Shown: positions 28,077-40,398 of the stretch, one piece after another
Layout of the letters: each line of letters opens with the position of its first letter
How positions within the stretch are numbered: the first letter of the stretch is position 1
NCBI GenBank assembly: GCA_916610825.1
Contig: OU744450.1
Span: 22,071,338 to 22,135,337, forward strand
DNA length: 64,000 nucleotides
Source: Haliclystus octoradiatus
Taxonomy: Eukaryota; Cnidaria; Staurozoa; Stauromedusae; Haliclystidae
Direction: 5' to 3'
Program-made: the position numbers and the translations under genes
Notes under the pieces: model-generated
The model's database searches: none
Seen by the model: the letters and a program-made list of their open reading frames with translations, nothing else
What the model was told of the DNA's origin: nothing

Positions 28077-29684
28077 AGGACATCTCTGGTTAGCTTATTA
28101 TTAATTGATTTAATTATTTTAATGAGAATTCGCATTTACTTTGTTTCTGAGTACTATATCTTGTTAAAACAAAAACTATTTTCCGTAAAAATGCTTGCAA
28201 CCTTTCAGATTACTGCTTCATACAAGTTTCAAATCATTGATAGGTGAAATAGGATATAAAAAGTCACTGAAAGTGAATAAATATGCAAACAAAACACTCT
28301 TGTTTCAAACCACGTAGTTTAATTCCAAGAAATTAATTCACATCACTTGAAATGTTGGTTAGTTCGTTTATATAACCCCAAATGTGAACTTGATGCTTTT
28401 TGGTGTTGTACCTAATTTTTGAATTGAATTCGGTGTGTCCACATAACCCCAGCCTTATTATAATGCAGATTGAAAAAAAATGAGGGTCATGAAAAATAAG
28501 GACCTATAAACTATAACACATTTTGGTAGAGTAGCATATATTATGTTAACAAAATAGAGGACTGTATATGGTAACAAAAACCAAGAAAGTATTTTGCCAA
28601 ATTCACATGTCATAAATGAGCAAGAAATAAGCGGAAAATGCAAGTGCTATAAAGCTGTTACAAAATAATAATATAAATCAGCAAAGAACATTTAGAGAAT
28701 TCACATATATGGCTTTGATGAGGTTAGATGATGAGGTTGGAATTATCCCCTGTTTAATGTGGGCAGCACTGCAAATTTCAGCAATCGAACCTGGTAAACG
28801 TGAATCTAGGCCTACTCCTCTTCTATTGGGAAGGTTAGCCAATCACCTTTCAGTAATAATGGCTTTGTTTAAAGTGGTTAATCAAGTTTTGATATACAAT
28901 GATCAAAAGATAGCATCCTTTCAACCATAATTAAAATGAATCTACCAGTCCAGCGATAGTTTCCAAAACGCTCATCAACACAAATAAAATTCAACAGGTT
29001 TCATAGCAGATAGGCCTCGGATTGTCAATGCACAGCAAACTAATAAATAAATAGCAAGCGGTGATTGTCCACGCAGAAACAGTGTTCAATGAGTCAACTC
29101 ACAGAATATTATTCAGTTTAATGCTCTACAATAACAATTGCTGTGCCGTATACATATAACACATAGCTGCATGTTATAATTTTACAATTAAGTGACTTGT
29201 TTGCAAACCATATAATTATACCATAGTCTTATCTTATTATAGACAACATCTGTGTATTTGTTTCAACTGATTAATTTACATTTAAATAGAGCACATGGTA
29301 GAACTCATATTGCTTCCTTTAGATTTCGCAAACAGTATAGACCTACTAAATTTCATTATTTCTTCCGTTTTACCTTCAAAGGAAAAATCAATTTAAAATT
29401 TAAAAAATTTCCAAAAATTCCAAAATTTAAACTAAACATTTACAGTTTCTTAAATAATATCAACTTACTTTACTTTTTTGTGATTTGCTGGCCTTTGATG
29501 GCTCTACAATGTTAATTAAATCAAATAAGTTGCATATTAATTGAGTCCATAATTTTAGTTAAAACAGCGTTGTCAAATTGATAAACCTTCTGGGAATACA
29601 TTTATCAAATGCTTCATACCGTGCTACAGCCTATATTTTGTAATTGTGTCATTCTTAAACAATTTTGAATAAAAACATTGTAGA

Positions 29685-29995
29685 CGACATAAGTTGATGA
29701 CAGAATATGACAATGGCGCTACTAAACTGGTTCATGAACATTTTTCGAATTCATTGGTAAAAAGTCGATATTATCATATTACAATCAGTATTATTCCAGT
29801 ACATTTTCAGTAGTTTTCTTTTATTCAATACTTTTTCAGCATATTTTCAGTATATTTTCAGTACTTTGAAATCTCATAGTGTAAGTTGAAGACAGAATAT
29901 GACAATGGCCATGCTATTAAACTGGTTCATGAACATTTTTTGAATTCACTAGTAAAAACTAAATACTACAATCAGTATTATTTCAGTATATTTTA
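29685..29995. repeat. Diverged direct repeat of about 115 bp
   Basis: GACAGAATATGACAATGGC, AACTGGTTCATGAACATTTTT and CAATCAGTATTATT occur in order at 29697-29800 and again at 29890-29985. Confidence 0.75.
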
Positions 29996-30131
29996 TATGA
30001 ATTGATATCAGAAGAAATTCTGTGTGTTCAGTCTCATAAACACAAGGAACAGTTATTTGTCAGCCATCCAAGTGATATAGGGAAATTGACCATTATATAC
30101 AGGTGGTCAGTGTCTGACAAAAGGTTTCGCC

Positions 30132-30199
30132 TCATTGCCTCAACATGAATCCTAGAACATTTTCAACATTTTTCTTCAGATTTTTTTTTGAGGTTTGGC
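30132..30199 (-). CDS. Candidate last coding exon of SURF2
   Basis: Exon 4 of SURF2 ends with one base of a codon at a GTAAAT donor. Downstream on the same strand, an acceptor (TTTATAG) at 30200 opens a phase-compatible reading frame of 22 codons, Lys/Asn-rich (begins GQTSKKNLKK), ending in TGA at 30132. A short basic C-terminus fits what SURF2 has in vertebrates, but I see no convincing residue-level match, so this may be a chance frame. If exon 4 is read through instead, the frame stops at 30443. Confidence 0.25.
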
Positions 30200-30474
30200 C
30201 TATAAATCAGAATATCATTTTTATCTTCTGAATTGCTCTAGCCTTGATCCCAGGATCTCCACTTTTGTCGGACCCTGCAAGTAGTTGATCTAATTAATAT
30301 GCTATTTTTGACAATTTGGTCATTGTTGATCGGTGGTTGCTCTGTAAGAGGACGCTGTTTTAATAGACCGTATGGTCACAAACTCAGAAAAATTAAGTTT
30401 AAGTTCAATATATGCTTTCGGTTTGTGCTCAATGTAGGCCTACTACTCAACAATAAAATGTTTGCACAATTTAC

Positions 30475-33400
30475 CTTCTATTAAAATCCTCTTTCTTGTT
30501 TTCTTGATTGGAATATCTTTCGATGCTTTTTGTTTACTTGCAACTTCTTCTACGATATCTACAATTTCATTGTCTGATACATCCATAGGCTCATCAGAGT
30601 CATCATCATCTGTTCCATTCAACTCCTCGATCTCATCAGCAGCAGCATCGCAGCGGAGATCATCATCATCATTTATATCCTCTTCCTCGCCGTCTGCATC
30701 ACTATCAACATCCGATGGTATCCACATTTCATTGTCACCTTGAGATTCATCTAATAAATTCACCGCTGCTTTAGCTGTGTAACAAAACAAAGAATCAGAA
30801 AAATGTGCAGAATAATTTTTATGTTTCGGAAAACAGACCCTATAGGCTAACTCAATATGATTCTTGGAAAGATGTCAAGGTACATGAATAATCAAACTTA
30901 ATTATATATAATTCCTTGAAAATGTTTTTAAATTGTTTGGCCAGTTGAAGAAATGACCATGAAAAGTATGAGATTAGTACAGACATGGATGTTCGTCCTA
31001 ATCAATGAAATTAAACATCAGCATAAAAGATAGGCTTCACAAAAACCTTTGAAATCTCTTTGATTACTGTTGTACCAAGGTATGTTATATGTTATGTCGA
31101 TTGTAAGTAGTCTAACATATTGAACATTTATTGATATTGATGGAAGGCCGGTGTGATGAATATCGGCTGATAATGATCGAGGTCCGCCAAGGTCAAGCTG
31201 CCGATATTCATTGAGCCTGAGATCACCAACTGTTTTGGTCAACAATTAGCATGTCAATTTTGGAGCATGTAATCATGACATGACATTTAATGGCATCAAA
31301 AACGCAATTATCCTATGCGATTGTCGTTTCGCCATAACAGTTAGAAAACATGGAGAAGTCTACAGAAGAATACAGTTTAAAATTCACTGCTGTTTGATCA
31401 ATTGAATTGCTCAATTTTCGTATTGACTTATTGGTTGATGACTAACTCAATGTAGCCTTACAGAGAACATTCTATCATAACATGATGATTTCTATTGTTA
31501 CAAGATCTCTGTCACCTCATCGGCTCCCCAAGAGTCAAATGCTATTTATTAGTTGATCTCAGAATGCAATATCGTTTGACATTTTAATTAATAATAGACA
31601 GTTTCTTTTAAAAAGCTGACATTAAATTGTAGGCATACATATATCCCAAACATGAGAATTCAAATTTCAGAAATAGTTTGAAATCAAAGATATCTAGATT
31701 ATTAGTAATGGATTTTAATGGATGTAAATAATCTGAAATTCTCTGAATTAGTCTGAAAATGGTCATATGTCTAATATCTGAAGATACTCCTTCTTTCAAA
31801 TTATAATTGATATTTAAAATATATTTTGAATAAAAATTAATTAACCAGAAGTCTTAAACTAAAACATATATTGTAACTTTGTAAGTTCTGATTGCATGTT
31901 GTATAAAATAAAGTTCTCAAAGTTTTCTCTCGACATCCTGATTCATCAGCCTGCTTGCAGACCTTACTTGAAAACATTTCTTCCTTGTTAGTAAGGAGGA
32001 AGAAAGGTTTTCAAGTAAGGTCTGCGCGCAGGCTACTGATTCATAGACTCTAGCTTTTATAACACCTTGGTTTTCAATTCTGTGTAGGAATCATAGGTAG
32101 GCTACGCTTTGACTATTAGATCATTAAAGGAAATAGCTATTCACAAATAACTATAGCCTACCGATATCTTATACTGGAAGGATTGTGAAGTCTAAATATA
32201 TTTTAAAATGTGCACCAGAACTGCTTCCGGGCATAGCATAATGTTGAGCTCATCAGCTTAGGCCTACCTAATTCAGTTTAGGATAGACATGGCTTTATAT
32301 GGCCTGCTCAATGTTAATTTTGAATTAGCAAGAAATAAAAGCAAAGAAATAAATTATAATAAAATTATCTTACCTTTTTCTAGTGCACGCTTGAAGCGCT
32401 TGCCGTTAATATGTTTCCAAATGTGTGACGGTATATTATTAATTGGTTTCTTTGTTAATATGCAATACACAACACTCCTGAAACACAATGCAGCATCAGC
32501 ATGTATAGATTGATATAGGGATATACAGTGTATACATATTACTTCACACACATGCTTATATGAGTCAGGCTGGCTTGGGTAACGATGGCGAGAGAGTTTG
32601 TTTTTGTTGCTGTTTATATGAGAACTTCTTCCCACCTTCACTCAAACATTATTCTGAAAAATTGAGGTTTGCAAAAGGTAAACCCTTTGGTCAGACTATG
32701 GATATTACAGTCAATTCCATGACAAGAAATAACAGGCAGATAAAAACGAATATTCAACATACAGTCAAACCTGTTATATAACGGTCACCTGTATACAGCG
32801 GTCACCTATATATAGTGGTGATTTTGCAATGTCAAAAAGAGAATTTTCTATTGAATCAACCCTGTATATAAAGGCCACCTGCATTAAGTGGTCAATGGTA
32901 TACATGCCCCAGATTGAAAGTTTGTTGTGCGCACCTGAGATCTCAGCAGATTTCTTGTGTAGGAGTTCAACGAAATTTAATAAATTTCAGGCGCATAAAT
33001 TGCAATTGTCAACTGGTAGGCCTACATGCCTAACTCAAATATTATATTGCATGAGAAAAATTTGACGAAATGCATACAGCTGTGTAACCCGCTTAAGTGT
33101 AATTCGGGTAATGATATAAATCCGCTTAAATCCTGGTTAAACAATATGGATAAATGCAAATTTAGATAAATGCAATGAGAATTATTGGCAATTTTTACTT
33201 GCACTTAAGCAGGCTGACAGAGTTGCAGGCTACTCCTAAAATTGATCAATCATGACTCTGATTGGAATACTATATTCTTTGGACACAGTTAGACCCAGAG
33301 CTGGTTAGATCACAACCTGGGAAGAATGCTGTTTGCGGGCAAGATCTTGATTGAGCAATTACTTACGCAGCTGAAGTTCCAGATTTTACAAGAAAAATAG

Positions 33401-36400
33401 AATAATTTCTAATATTCGTTAGATGTTACACCCAAAAGTTGTTTAAATATATGAATATTATATGAATTATGATCCACACGCGCAAAATTGCACTGTCCGC
33501 CCACAATGCATTCTTTCCAATCTGGGTTAGACCTTAAGCACGGCTGGCTATAATCGAATGAAACTTACTTTGTTTTGCCACTTTGTTTTAGGTACTGTTT
33601 GCATTCTGTTAGGTATGGGTCACAGTATAAATTGTCTTTTGCCAATCGTTGATATTTCTTGCCATTTACGTATGTTACAATAGCATCTTCCGAACATGGC
33701 ATCTCATGCCCCGTGATTGAGCATTTGATCTAGCAATTCAAACGAAACATCAATCATTCAAATAAATACAGTCAAACTCGGTTAATATCCCCTTTTTTTA
33801 ATATCCCACCTTGCTTTTATATCCTCACATAAAACTGATTTTTATTCTCAAATCTCCATAAAAAGTTACAAACTCATCATATTCTCGGTGGGCGTAAAAT
33901 ACCGACCCGCCGACTCGCCGATCACACAGATCAGATTGATTTAATCTAGAATTTCCGGGTTGACATGACGAATACTTCACGGCGTTGTACAGAATATTTT
34001 GTATGAACTTTTGATTCATATATACGATATTTATTATTTCTCCAGTAAATATGACCGATAAATGTGATAAGCGTCATATTTAGTGACCCTTAAAGCATGA
34101 ATAGGCTAGAATTGAACTTCCAAGCCATACTGTATATGATTTGGATGGGAATGTACACATTCGTCCGACGGTCCGTGCAAGTGCAACTTTTGCTTCACTA
34201 TTTATTATCTTGCAAATCAATACGATGTCTGCTGATGTCCTGAAGATTTATAAATTTTCTTTAATAGGTATGTTCTCCGTCGAATTAATTCTTCCAATTT
34301 GTTCAGCTCAACAATTCAACTAGGAAAGCATCGACACAATTATGGCACGCACATCAATCCACGTTGTTTATGTTTCGTAGTAATACATATTTACGAGGAT
34401 GCAAAGGTGAACAAGGATGATACTTGTGCATTTACGGTATAATATTATAACGTTGGTACTAAAGTAAAGGAAAGAATACAGAAAATTAAGTAAAGCACAT
34501 GTTTTAAAACTTGAATAACTGTTTAAATTTACATGAAAATTTACAGTCAAGGTTCCACATAATGTTCAATAACAGGAATAATAACAATCCACATCTCGTA
34601 AATATGTATTACTGTACTATGAAACATAAACAACGTGGATTGATGTGCGTGTCATAATGGCATCGATGCTTTCCCAGTTGAATTGTTGAGCTGAACAAAT
34701 TGGAAGAATTAATTCGACGGAGAACATACCTATTAAAGAAAATTTATAAATCTTCAGCAGAAAGTTCTTACAAAATACTCTGTACAACGCCGTGAAGTAT
34801 TCGTCATGTCAACCCGGAAATTCTACATTAAATCAATCTGGTCTGTGTGGTCGGCGAGTCGGCGGGTCGGTATTTTACACCCACCCTCATATTCTTACCT
34901 TGTTGCTTAAAAGGGATATTACACAAGTTTGACTGTATTACAATTATCAAGGTTATTTATAAAATGGCATACTATCATATTTGACATATAAAATATAATA
35001 CACTAGCATTACATATCACGTTTACATCTAGTAAGCATTATTGAAACTTGTAGTGGTTTAATATTGTATTGACGTCAGTGTATTATTGTCTACTGTTATT
35101 CATTTCCTGTAAATCTATATGTGTGTAAACTGTACCACGTAAACGCTCTCTTTCGCCCCTTACTATCTTACTGTACGGTTGTGTCTGTTGTATCAAAGAG
35201 CTCTGACTAACGGCCATAGTAGCCCTTAGCATCTCTCCCTGTAATGTCAGCAGACACGGCCTACCTTATTATAATAAAGAGTATTAACATTATGGATTGT
35301 GTCGTTATTTAATCTCCCACAAATGGTGACCCCGCTTTAGACCACGCAGCCAATCGGTCATACAGTTATAACACGGAGAATCCATTTTCATACAACGAAA
35401 TTTATATCTTTCGCTTATACGCATGGATCGTCATTCAACTTGGATTGTCAAATCTTAGATATATATTAACTTGTTTATAAAAGACGGCTGGATTTCTATT
35501 CACATTATCACTGAATAGCATTCATCATTTTGAAGATAATCTATATATTATGTGTCAACAAATTACAACGTACAACAGCACATCATCCATGAATACAAAC
35601 AACATGATTATCCCACTATATTATTATTAATGTCTTGAAACAAGATTTTCATCAAAAGAAGTATGTAGAATCATCGAATTTTCGAACAATTACATACATA
35701 TCATCAACTCTCGCTGTTCTTACTAATGAGGACTGTATTTATAATATAAGAGTGTATTTAAACTCAAAAGATCAAGTATTGGATGAACCACACAAATGAA
35801 CACAACCAATCTTACTTTACTTTCTTTCTAATGAGGAGTTAACTTAACACTCCCCAAAACTACCGCATAACTTGGCGTAGCTTGGCATAACTCTGGGCAT
35901 AACTGACTAACTAATACAAAATCGAACTATTTATACTACATTATTACGTCATTACAAAAGGTTAATTATTACAATATTACTCGTGCTTACATAAAAGGAG
36001 GTTAACTTCTCACTAAACGAGGCTATCTGAAATGTTGAAAATGATTACTTATAATAGTGCGAATAAGTACGGTTTTCGCCCAAACATCCTCCCCCTCATC
36101 GACCATCTGTGTCTTCTTCTAATAATATAATGGTCGATCACAACCGTAACCTTAATTCTAATATACAATTTCAATAATAAGAAATTCATAGCTATATGCT
36201 TTAACTTGAATATGATAGTTGTGATAAAGTTCTACTATTTATGTATACCAAGATTAACCATTTTCTAAACGCAGAATCTATTTTAACTAATAATAAAGAC
36301 ACATATAATTATAACTTCGTTTTAACCCTGTCTTTCCTTCATCTTACTTCATATTCAATCGTAAAGTCCATTAATCGTTTTGTATTCTAGTTTCTTCATC

Positions 36401-38893
36401 TGTAAATCTTTGTATATTTTAACTTTTACATCTACGTAATACTTTGAAAAGGATCTTTAAATTTAAATATTCTCAATTTGGTGGCTTCCATTGATAACTT
36501 TTCAGCAATATTTTCTCTTTTAAGAATATCATCGGCGTATCTGTTGTTTTTATTCAAATAAACGCAATCAATAATTGTTTTCCTTTTACCTGCCTTTACT
36601 GTTATCACATAACGTTTACTCGGTTGTTCTATAGTAATTTTTGTAACATGTTTCACTTCGCTTTCATCACGCTTGACATTCACTTTTTCATTATTAACTG
36701 TACATGATGATAACGCAGAATTAGTTTTTACGCAATTTTACGTTTTACTTTTGTTCTCAACATCGGGGCCATCAGTTGTAGGCCTATTCTCCTTGAGGCT
36801 TAAATTGTTATATATATTTAACACTTCAGTTGTTAATGAAACATCTACTTCATCAAAGTCAAAATCATATCCGTAATAGCTTTCAGCGAGTATACCGATG
36901 TCCAATACTTCCTCGAATACATCCGCCATATAATCTGCTTCGATATCAAAATCAACTTCAGATAAGAAAGCGGCAAGATCATCTGTTAATCTTTCTATTA
37001 CTGAATAATTTACCTTCAGCATGTTCATATATTTTCTTATTACTTTGATACCTGATGACGTTTTTATTAGACATTCCACCTCTTTTATTATTTTTTCGAC
37101 TACACCCCTTTGGGCATCTCTCTTGTTTTTGATGTGACGTATTTCTTTCACATGAGATGCTGTTTGTATAATATCATCTCCTTCCTCTCGCTGTTTCGGC
37201 ATTTTTCTTGAATCACTTAAACACGTAAAGAAAATTTTAACCAAAACATCTATCGTTTAAACTTTCTAACTAATAACAAGATATTATTACTATTTGCATT
37301 ACCATCGATGCTTTACACCGTCTGCTATTGTATTTAAACTTTATGATGTTAACCTGTTGTCGTTTTAATTAATCACTTAAATCTATAATTTAAGTAATTT
37401 GTTTTTGTGTTAAATTTTGTGATATTATAATCCACTATTTAATGGCAATATGTGTATCTTAAACAATATTACCTTCTTTTAATTCGTATTCTATAGCGGT
37501 AATTATTCAACAATATTTTTAATTAGTGTAAGATATATCAATTCTTTACACCTAATTACGATTTCAACGTCCTTTATTGAATTTTCAAAACTTTGAATTT
37601 AAAAGTTTATCGGAGAGTTCTTAATTCTTAAAGAATAATTCCGACACAATGTGTCGCTTCGATTCCACGAGAATTTAAACTTTATATATAATGTAAAGTT
37701 TTTTCAGCTAATAAAACTTCATTTATTTTATCAATGTTATTTATTCTCACCAAAGTCACCAATCTTCAGCAGTTTTCAGGGATTTAACAAACAATTTCCA
37801 GATACCAAAATCTTTTAATCGAATAATTGCAAGCTTTTCTTTCTTTCCACTTGAACCAATTTTCTTTTTTCTTGTTGTAAATTGTTTCTCTAAATTTGTT
37901 ACTTGTTCGTCTCCGGTTAGACGTGACCACTTGTTCTTACGAATGAGGACTGTATTTATAATATAAGAGTGTATTTAAACTCAAAAGATCAAGTATTGGA
38001 TGAACCACACAAATGAACACAACCAATCTTACTTTACTTTCTTTCTAATGAGGAGTTAGCTTAACACTCCCCAAAACTACCGCATAACTTGGCGTAGCTT
38101 GGCATAACTCTGGGCATAACTGACTAACTAATACAAAATCGAACTATTTATACTACATTATTACGTCATTACAAGGTTAATTATTACAATATTACTCGTG
38201 CTTACATAAAAGGAGGTTAACTTCTCACTAAACGAGGCTATCTGAAATGTTGAAAATGATTACTTATAATAGTGCGAATAAGTACGGTTTTCGCCCAAAC
38301 ACTCGCAACATTACGTGTTAATAGTTCACAGTTTTATAAATTGAAATTTTAATATTGTGACTCCGTCCTGACGGGGGGGGGGGGGGGTTATGTAGTGGTT
38401 TAATATTGTATTGATGTCAGTATATTTATTGTCTATTGTTATTCATTTCCTGTAAATCTATATGTGTGTAAACTACAGTTTACACGCCCACGTACACGCT
38501 CTCTTTCGCCTCTTACTATCTTACTGTACGGTCGTGTCTGTTGTATCAAAGAGCTCTGACTAACGGCCATAGTAGCCCTTAGCATCTCTCCCTGTAATGT
38601 CAGCAGACACGGCCTACCTTATTATAATAAAGAGTATTAACATTATGGATTGTGTCGTTATTTAATCTCCCACAAACTCGAGTCATCGAGTGTTACTCAT
38701 GTTGGCCTATTATTATTATTACATCAACATCTGATAGAGGGCTCTCATATGAGTAAACATAGATACTATAACAAAGAGTAGTATAACTAACCAGCTTTTT
38801 GTCTTCGATAATTTCCAAGCTTGCGTATTGATCCAATAACTCTTTAACTTTAGAAAGCTTCATTTTGACTTTCTTTGATTTTTTGTCGGCCAT
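30475..38893 (-). CDS. SURF2: Surfeit locus protein 2, four clear coding exons, 3' end unresolved
   Basis: Exons on the minus strand: 38893-38792, 33729-33569, 32477-32374, 30774-30475, in frame through GT-AG junctions, giving 222 residues before the last donor. Diagnostic matches to SURF2 are ITGHEMPC...NGKKYQRLA in exon 2 (human LTGHELPC...RGKKYQRL) and IPSHIWKHINGKRFKRAL in exon 3 (human CPEHVLRHTQGRRYQRAL). Exon 1 is Lys-rich (MADKKSKKVKMKL). Exon 4 is a long Asp/Glu tract starting with MWIPSDVDSD and ending in a basic KKTRKR stretch, as in the acidic middle of SURF2. The basic C-terminus known in vertebrates should follow; the best candidate last exon is listed separately. SURF2 function is poorly defined; a nuclear or nucleolar role is reported. 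Intron 1 (about 5 kb) is mostly transposon DNA. Confidence 0.9.
31949..32036. repeat. Hairpin element with AGCCTGC ends
   Basis: GCCTGCTTGCAGACCTTACT continues as TGAAAACATTTCTTCC and is followed almost at once by its reverse complement ending GGTCTGCGCGCAGGCTA. In a SURF2 intron. Confidence 0.8.
32761..32902. mobile_element. Family 1 element, right end lost
   Basis: Begins CAGTCAAACCTGTTATATAA after TA and runs through the TTCTATTGAATC core; the last 30-40 bp are missing. Confidence 0.75.
33077..33220. mobile_element. Family 2 element, second copy
   Basis: Shares TGTAACCCGCTTAAGTG, the GATAAATGCAA core and GCACTTAAGC near the right end; the right tip is degraded. In SURF2 intron 2. Confidence 0.7.
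33769..34935. mobile_element. 1.17-kb foldback element in SURF2 intron 1
   Basis: Flanked by TA, with ends CAGTCAAACTCGG... and its near-complement at 34935. The arms are long inverted copies: 33890-34000 pairs with 34775-34890 (CCGACCCGCCGACTCGCCG and CGAATACTTCACGGCGTTGT visible in both), and 34200-34395 pairs with 34565-34765. The right arm lacks about 190 bp present in the left (around 34010-34200). No coding frame. Confidence 0.85.
35049..35321 (+). repeat. 5' LTR of the outer retroelement
   Basis: Pairs with 38391-38674; they differ by a small indel and scattered substitutions, for example near 35118. Confidence 0.9.
35715..36086 (-). repeat. 3' LTR of the inner retroelement
   Basis: 372 bp; differs from its partner by a few changes, such as AAAAGG versus AAGG near 35957, suggesting a recent insertion. 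Confidence 0.9.
36432..37244 (-). pseudogene. Gag-like frame of the inner retroelement with one in-frame stop
   Basis: A frame of up to 168 codons (best start about 37202, MPKQREEGDD) shows a basic helical stretch (HIKNKRDAQRGVVEKIIKEV) and then an acidic Tyr-rich part. A single TAA near 36738 separates it from a further 80-odd in-frame codons (HVTKITIEQPSKRYVI...) that stop at 36432. The N-terminal pattern resembles BEL/Pao gag regions, a weak assignment. Codon content is AT-rich like the surroundings. Confidence 0.45.
37932..38301 (-). repeat. 5' LTR of the inner retroelement
   Basis: 370 bp, partner of 35715-36086. Confidence 0.9.
38391..38674 (+). repeat. 3' LTR of the outer retroelement
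   Basis: Preceded by a run of about 15 G acting as the polypurine tract; followed by the AACT duplication, 118 bp from SURF2 exon 1. Confidence 0.9.
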
Positions 38894-39046
38894 GTTTCAC
38901 AATGTGCTCTCAGCCTCGAAATCATTTCTACGAGGTGTTCGTTGATTTTAGCCTGTGTGCAGACCTGCAGTGGATGACTGCCAGAGACTGCCAGTAATAT
39001 AATCATAGTCACTAGATAATCTTATCTTATAAATCTTATAGTACAG

Positions 39047-39220
39047 GGTGCTCTTAAAACAGGGTGCTCTTCAAACAGATGCAGTTGTTTAAAATCTGAA
39101 TTGAAATGTACATCACTCTGCAGATGTATTTCCTGTGAAAATTACACAACTGAGAATGATGAGCAACCGGAGAGAAATAATGAAATTTCAGACGAAGAAT
39201 CAAGCTCAGATGAGGACTAA
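39047..39220 (+). pseudogene. Cysteine-rich C-terminal coding relic
   Basis: After an acceptor-like TACAG, an open frame of 57 codons to TAA shows the spacing C-x4-C-x-C-x6-C-x4-C-x-C-x2-C (TGCSSNRCSC...CTSLCRCISC) followed by an acidic Ser-rich tail (DEESSSDED). From memory this resembles Cys-rich tails of some transposon-encoded or zinc-binding proteins. No upstream exon is seen, so I read it as a relic or a terminal exon of something broken. Confidence 0.35.
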
Positions 39221-39263
39221 ATTTAATGAAATATAGTGATGTAGTCATGTTAAATAATCTTAC

Positions 39264-39324
39264 CTTTCTCATTTTCTGCTCTCTTTCCTTTGTTGAGTTT
39301 TTCTAACTTTTTAGTCAATTCCAT
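39264..39324 (-). CDS. Possible first coding exon of an unidentified gene
   Basis: On the minus strand an ATG at 39324 opens 20 codons rich in Lys and Glu (MELTKKLEKLNKGKRAENEK) ending at a strong GTAAGAT donor in phase 1. It lies just upstream of SURF2 exon 1, but does not splice in frame to SURF2 exon 2, which starts in phase 0. I cannot find its next exon. It could be a short separate gene or chance. Confidence 0.25.
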
Positions 39325-40179
39325 TCTTTCCGAAATGTCAGCGAGGTTTCAAAGATGTTAAAGTATATAAAAATTCATTGAAAGTAGGATCATTTCGAAT
39401 ATTAAGCTTCAAATTAACGTTCAAAATATGTAAACAACTTCACTCTGATTCGAGTTTGGGCATAGGCGTTCTCCTCGTTTTTCTGTGAATGCGCGAAAAC
39501 CATTGTTCCCAGTCCGTTTGTGCCCTATAATGGCTGCGTTGGACGAAGAAGAACCCTAAATGTTGGCAAGAATTAAATGATTACGTTTGACTGAAATTAA
39601 TGTGGTAAAGCTTGGGAACTTTTTACATTTGAATTCAGCAAGCTTTCAAGTAGGCAATTGTGGAAAAAAATTGTAGAACCCTGGGTTTGCTTCACGAGAT
39701 TTCATTTTTTCGAAGGACAACACACGGTCTATAGACGCAAAAAAGATATTACCAAAAAATTGTGTCTTACTATTTATTATTACCTGATACCGGTGTTTTT
39801 GTACTAGATAAGTTATTCAAAAGTAGCGTTTATTGTAATCACAAAAGCAAATTTTATTTAGTTGCATAGCTATCTATAAGTACATATGATCTGTAGTTAG
39901 ATAAATGTTTACCAAGACAAAAAACGTGCTATATTTTGAAACGAATTAGTATTGTAGGACTGTTGACAAAAGATCGAGCGAGAATTCCTGCATTCCAAGG
40001 TTCTCCATATTCCCTAATGGGTGCTTGTTACCCTTTTGTTCCCTGAAATATCATTCATGGTGTTGTCAGTACGGGGTGTCATGCCTTATCATAATTGTAG
40101 GAACCTTCCTGCATGTAGGTTCTCCTATGTTGTAGAATATTCTAGATGGTCCAGGAAGGTTCCTACATAATTCTCTCAT
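39325..40179. other. Intergenic stretch upstream of SURF2
   Basis: No supported gene. A short ATG frame at 39529 (nine codons) closes at once. The remaining sequence includes a TAGGTTCTCC / GGAAGGTTCCTAC inverted motif near 40100-40165. Confidence 0.4.
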
Positions 40180-40398
40180 CTGTGACTAATCAATTCACTA
40201 AGGCCTCAGGTAACTCAGCAGCTACATCAAATGGTGACATAGAAAGTGTAGATTCGTTCAAGTACCTAGGTTCTGTACTTCCATCTTCTTCACATGATTT
40301 AATCCAAAGTAGAGGCCAAGCTTGAGCAGCCATTAGAGGTCTAAATAAATTCTTGGCATTCGAAGACTGTTCAGACAACGATAGCACCTGTACTATAA
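40180..40398 (+). pseudogene. LINE reverse-transcriptase C-terminal relic
   Basis: One frame reads GDIESVDSFKYLGSVLPS, the motif that follows the palm domain in many LINE polymerases, then an in-frame TGA and further LINE-like residues (AIRGLNKFLAFEDC). Truncated at both ends. Confidence 0.6.

Larger units (their letters stand above)
27572..30131. other. Convergent intergenic region of WDR5 and SURF2
   Basis: Beyond the two 3' UTRs it holds a family 1 element (27913-28076) and the direct repeat at 29685-29995. No convincing coding exon on either strand. Confidence 0.5.
35715..38301 (-). mobile_element. Inner LTR retroelement nested in the outer one
   Basis: 2587 bp with LTRs 35715-36086 and 37932-38301 that are nearly identical, and a 5-bp target duplication CTCGC (35710-35714, 38302-38306). 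Read on the minus strand the LTR is TGTTTGGGCG...GTAAGAACA, a polypurine tract (GATGAGGGGGAGGA) precedes the 3' LTR, and TGGTCACGTC after the 5' LTR could be the primer site. Only a short gag-like frame is present; no protease, RT or integrase. Confidence 0.9.
35049..38674 (+). mobile_element. Outer LTR retroelement, gutted, in SURF2 intron 1
   Basis: Left LTR 35049-35321 (273 bp) and right LTR 38391-38674 (284 bp), both TGTAGTGG...CCCACA, with a 4-bp target duplication AACT (35045-35048, 38675-38678). A primer-binding-like TGGTGACCCCG starts at 35324 and a G-run polypurine tract ends just before the right LTR, giving plus orientation. After removing the nested element, the inside is under 500 bp with no gag or pol frame, so it depends on a helper. 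Each LTR has a TATTATAATAAAGAGT polyadenylation-like box. Confidence 0.9.

Noticed and set aside
39529-39558. ATG frame with good context (MAALDEEEP) upstream of SURF2
   Set aside because: Stops after nine codons with no splice donor.
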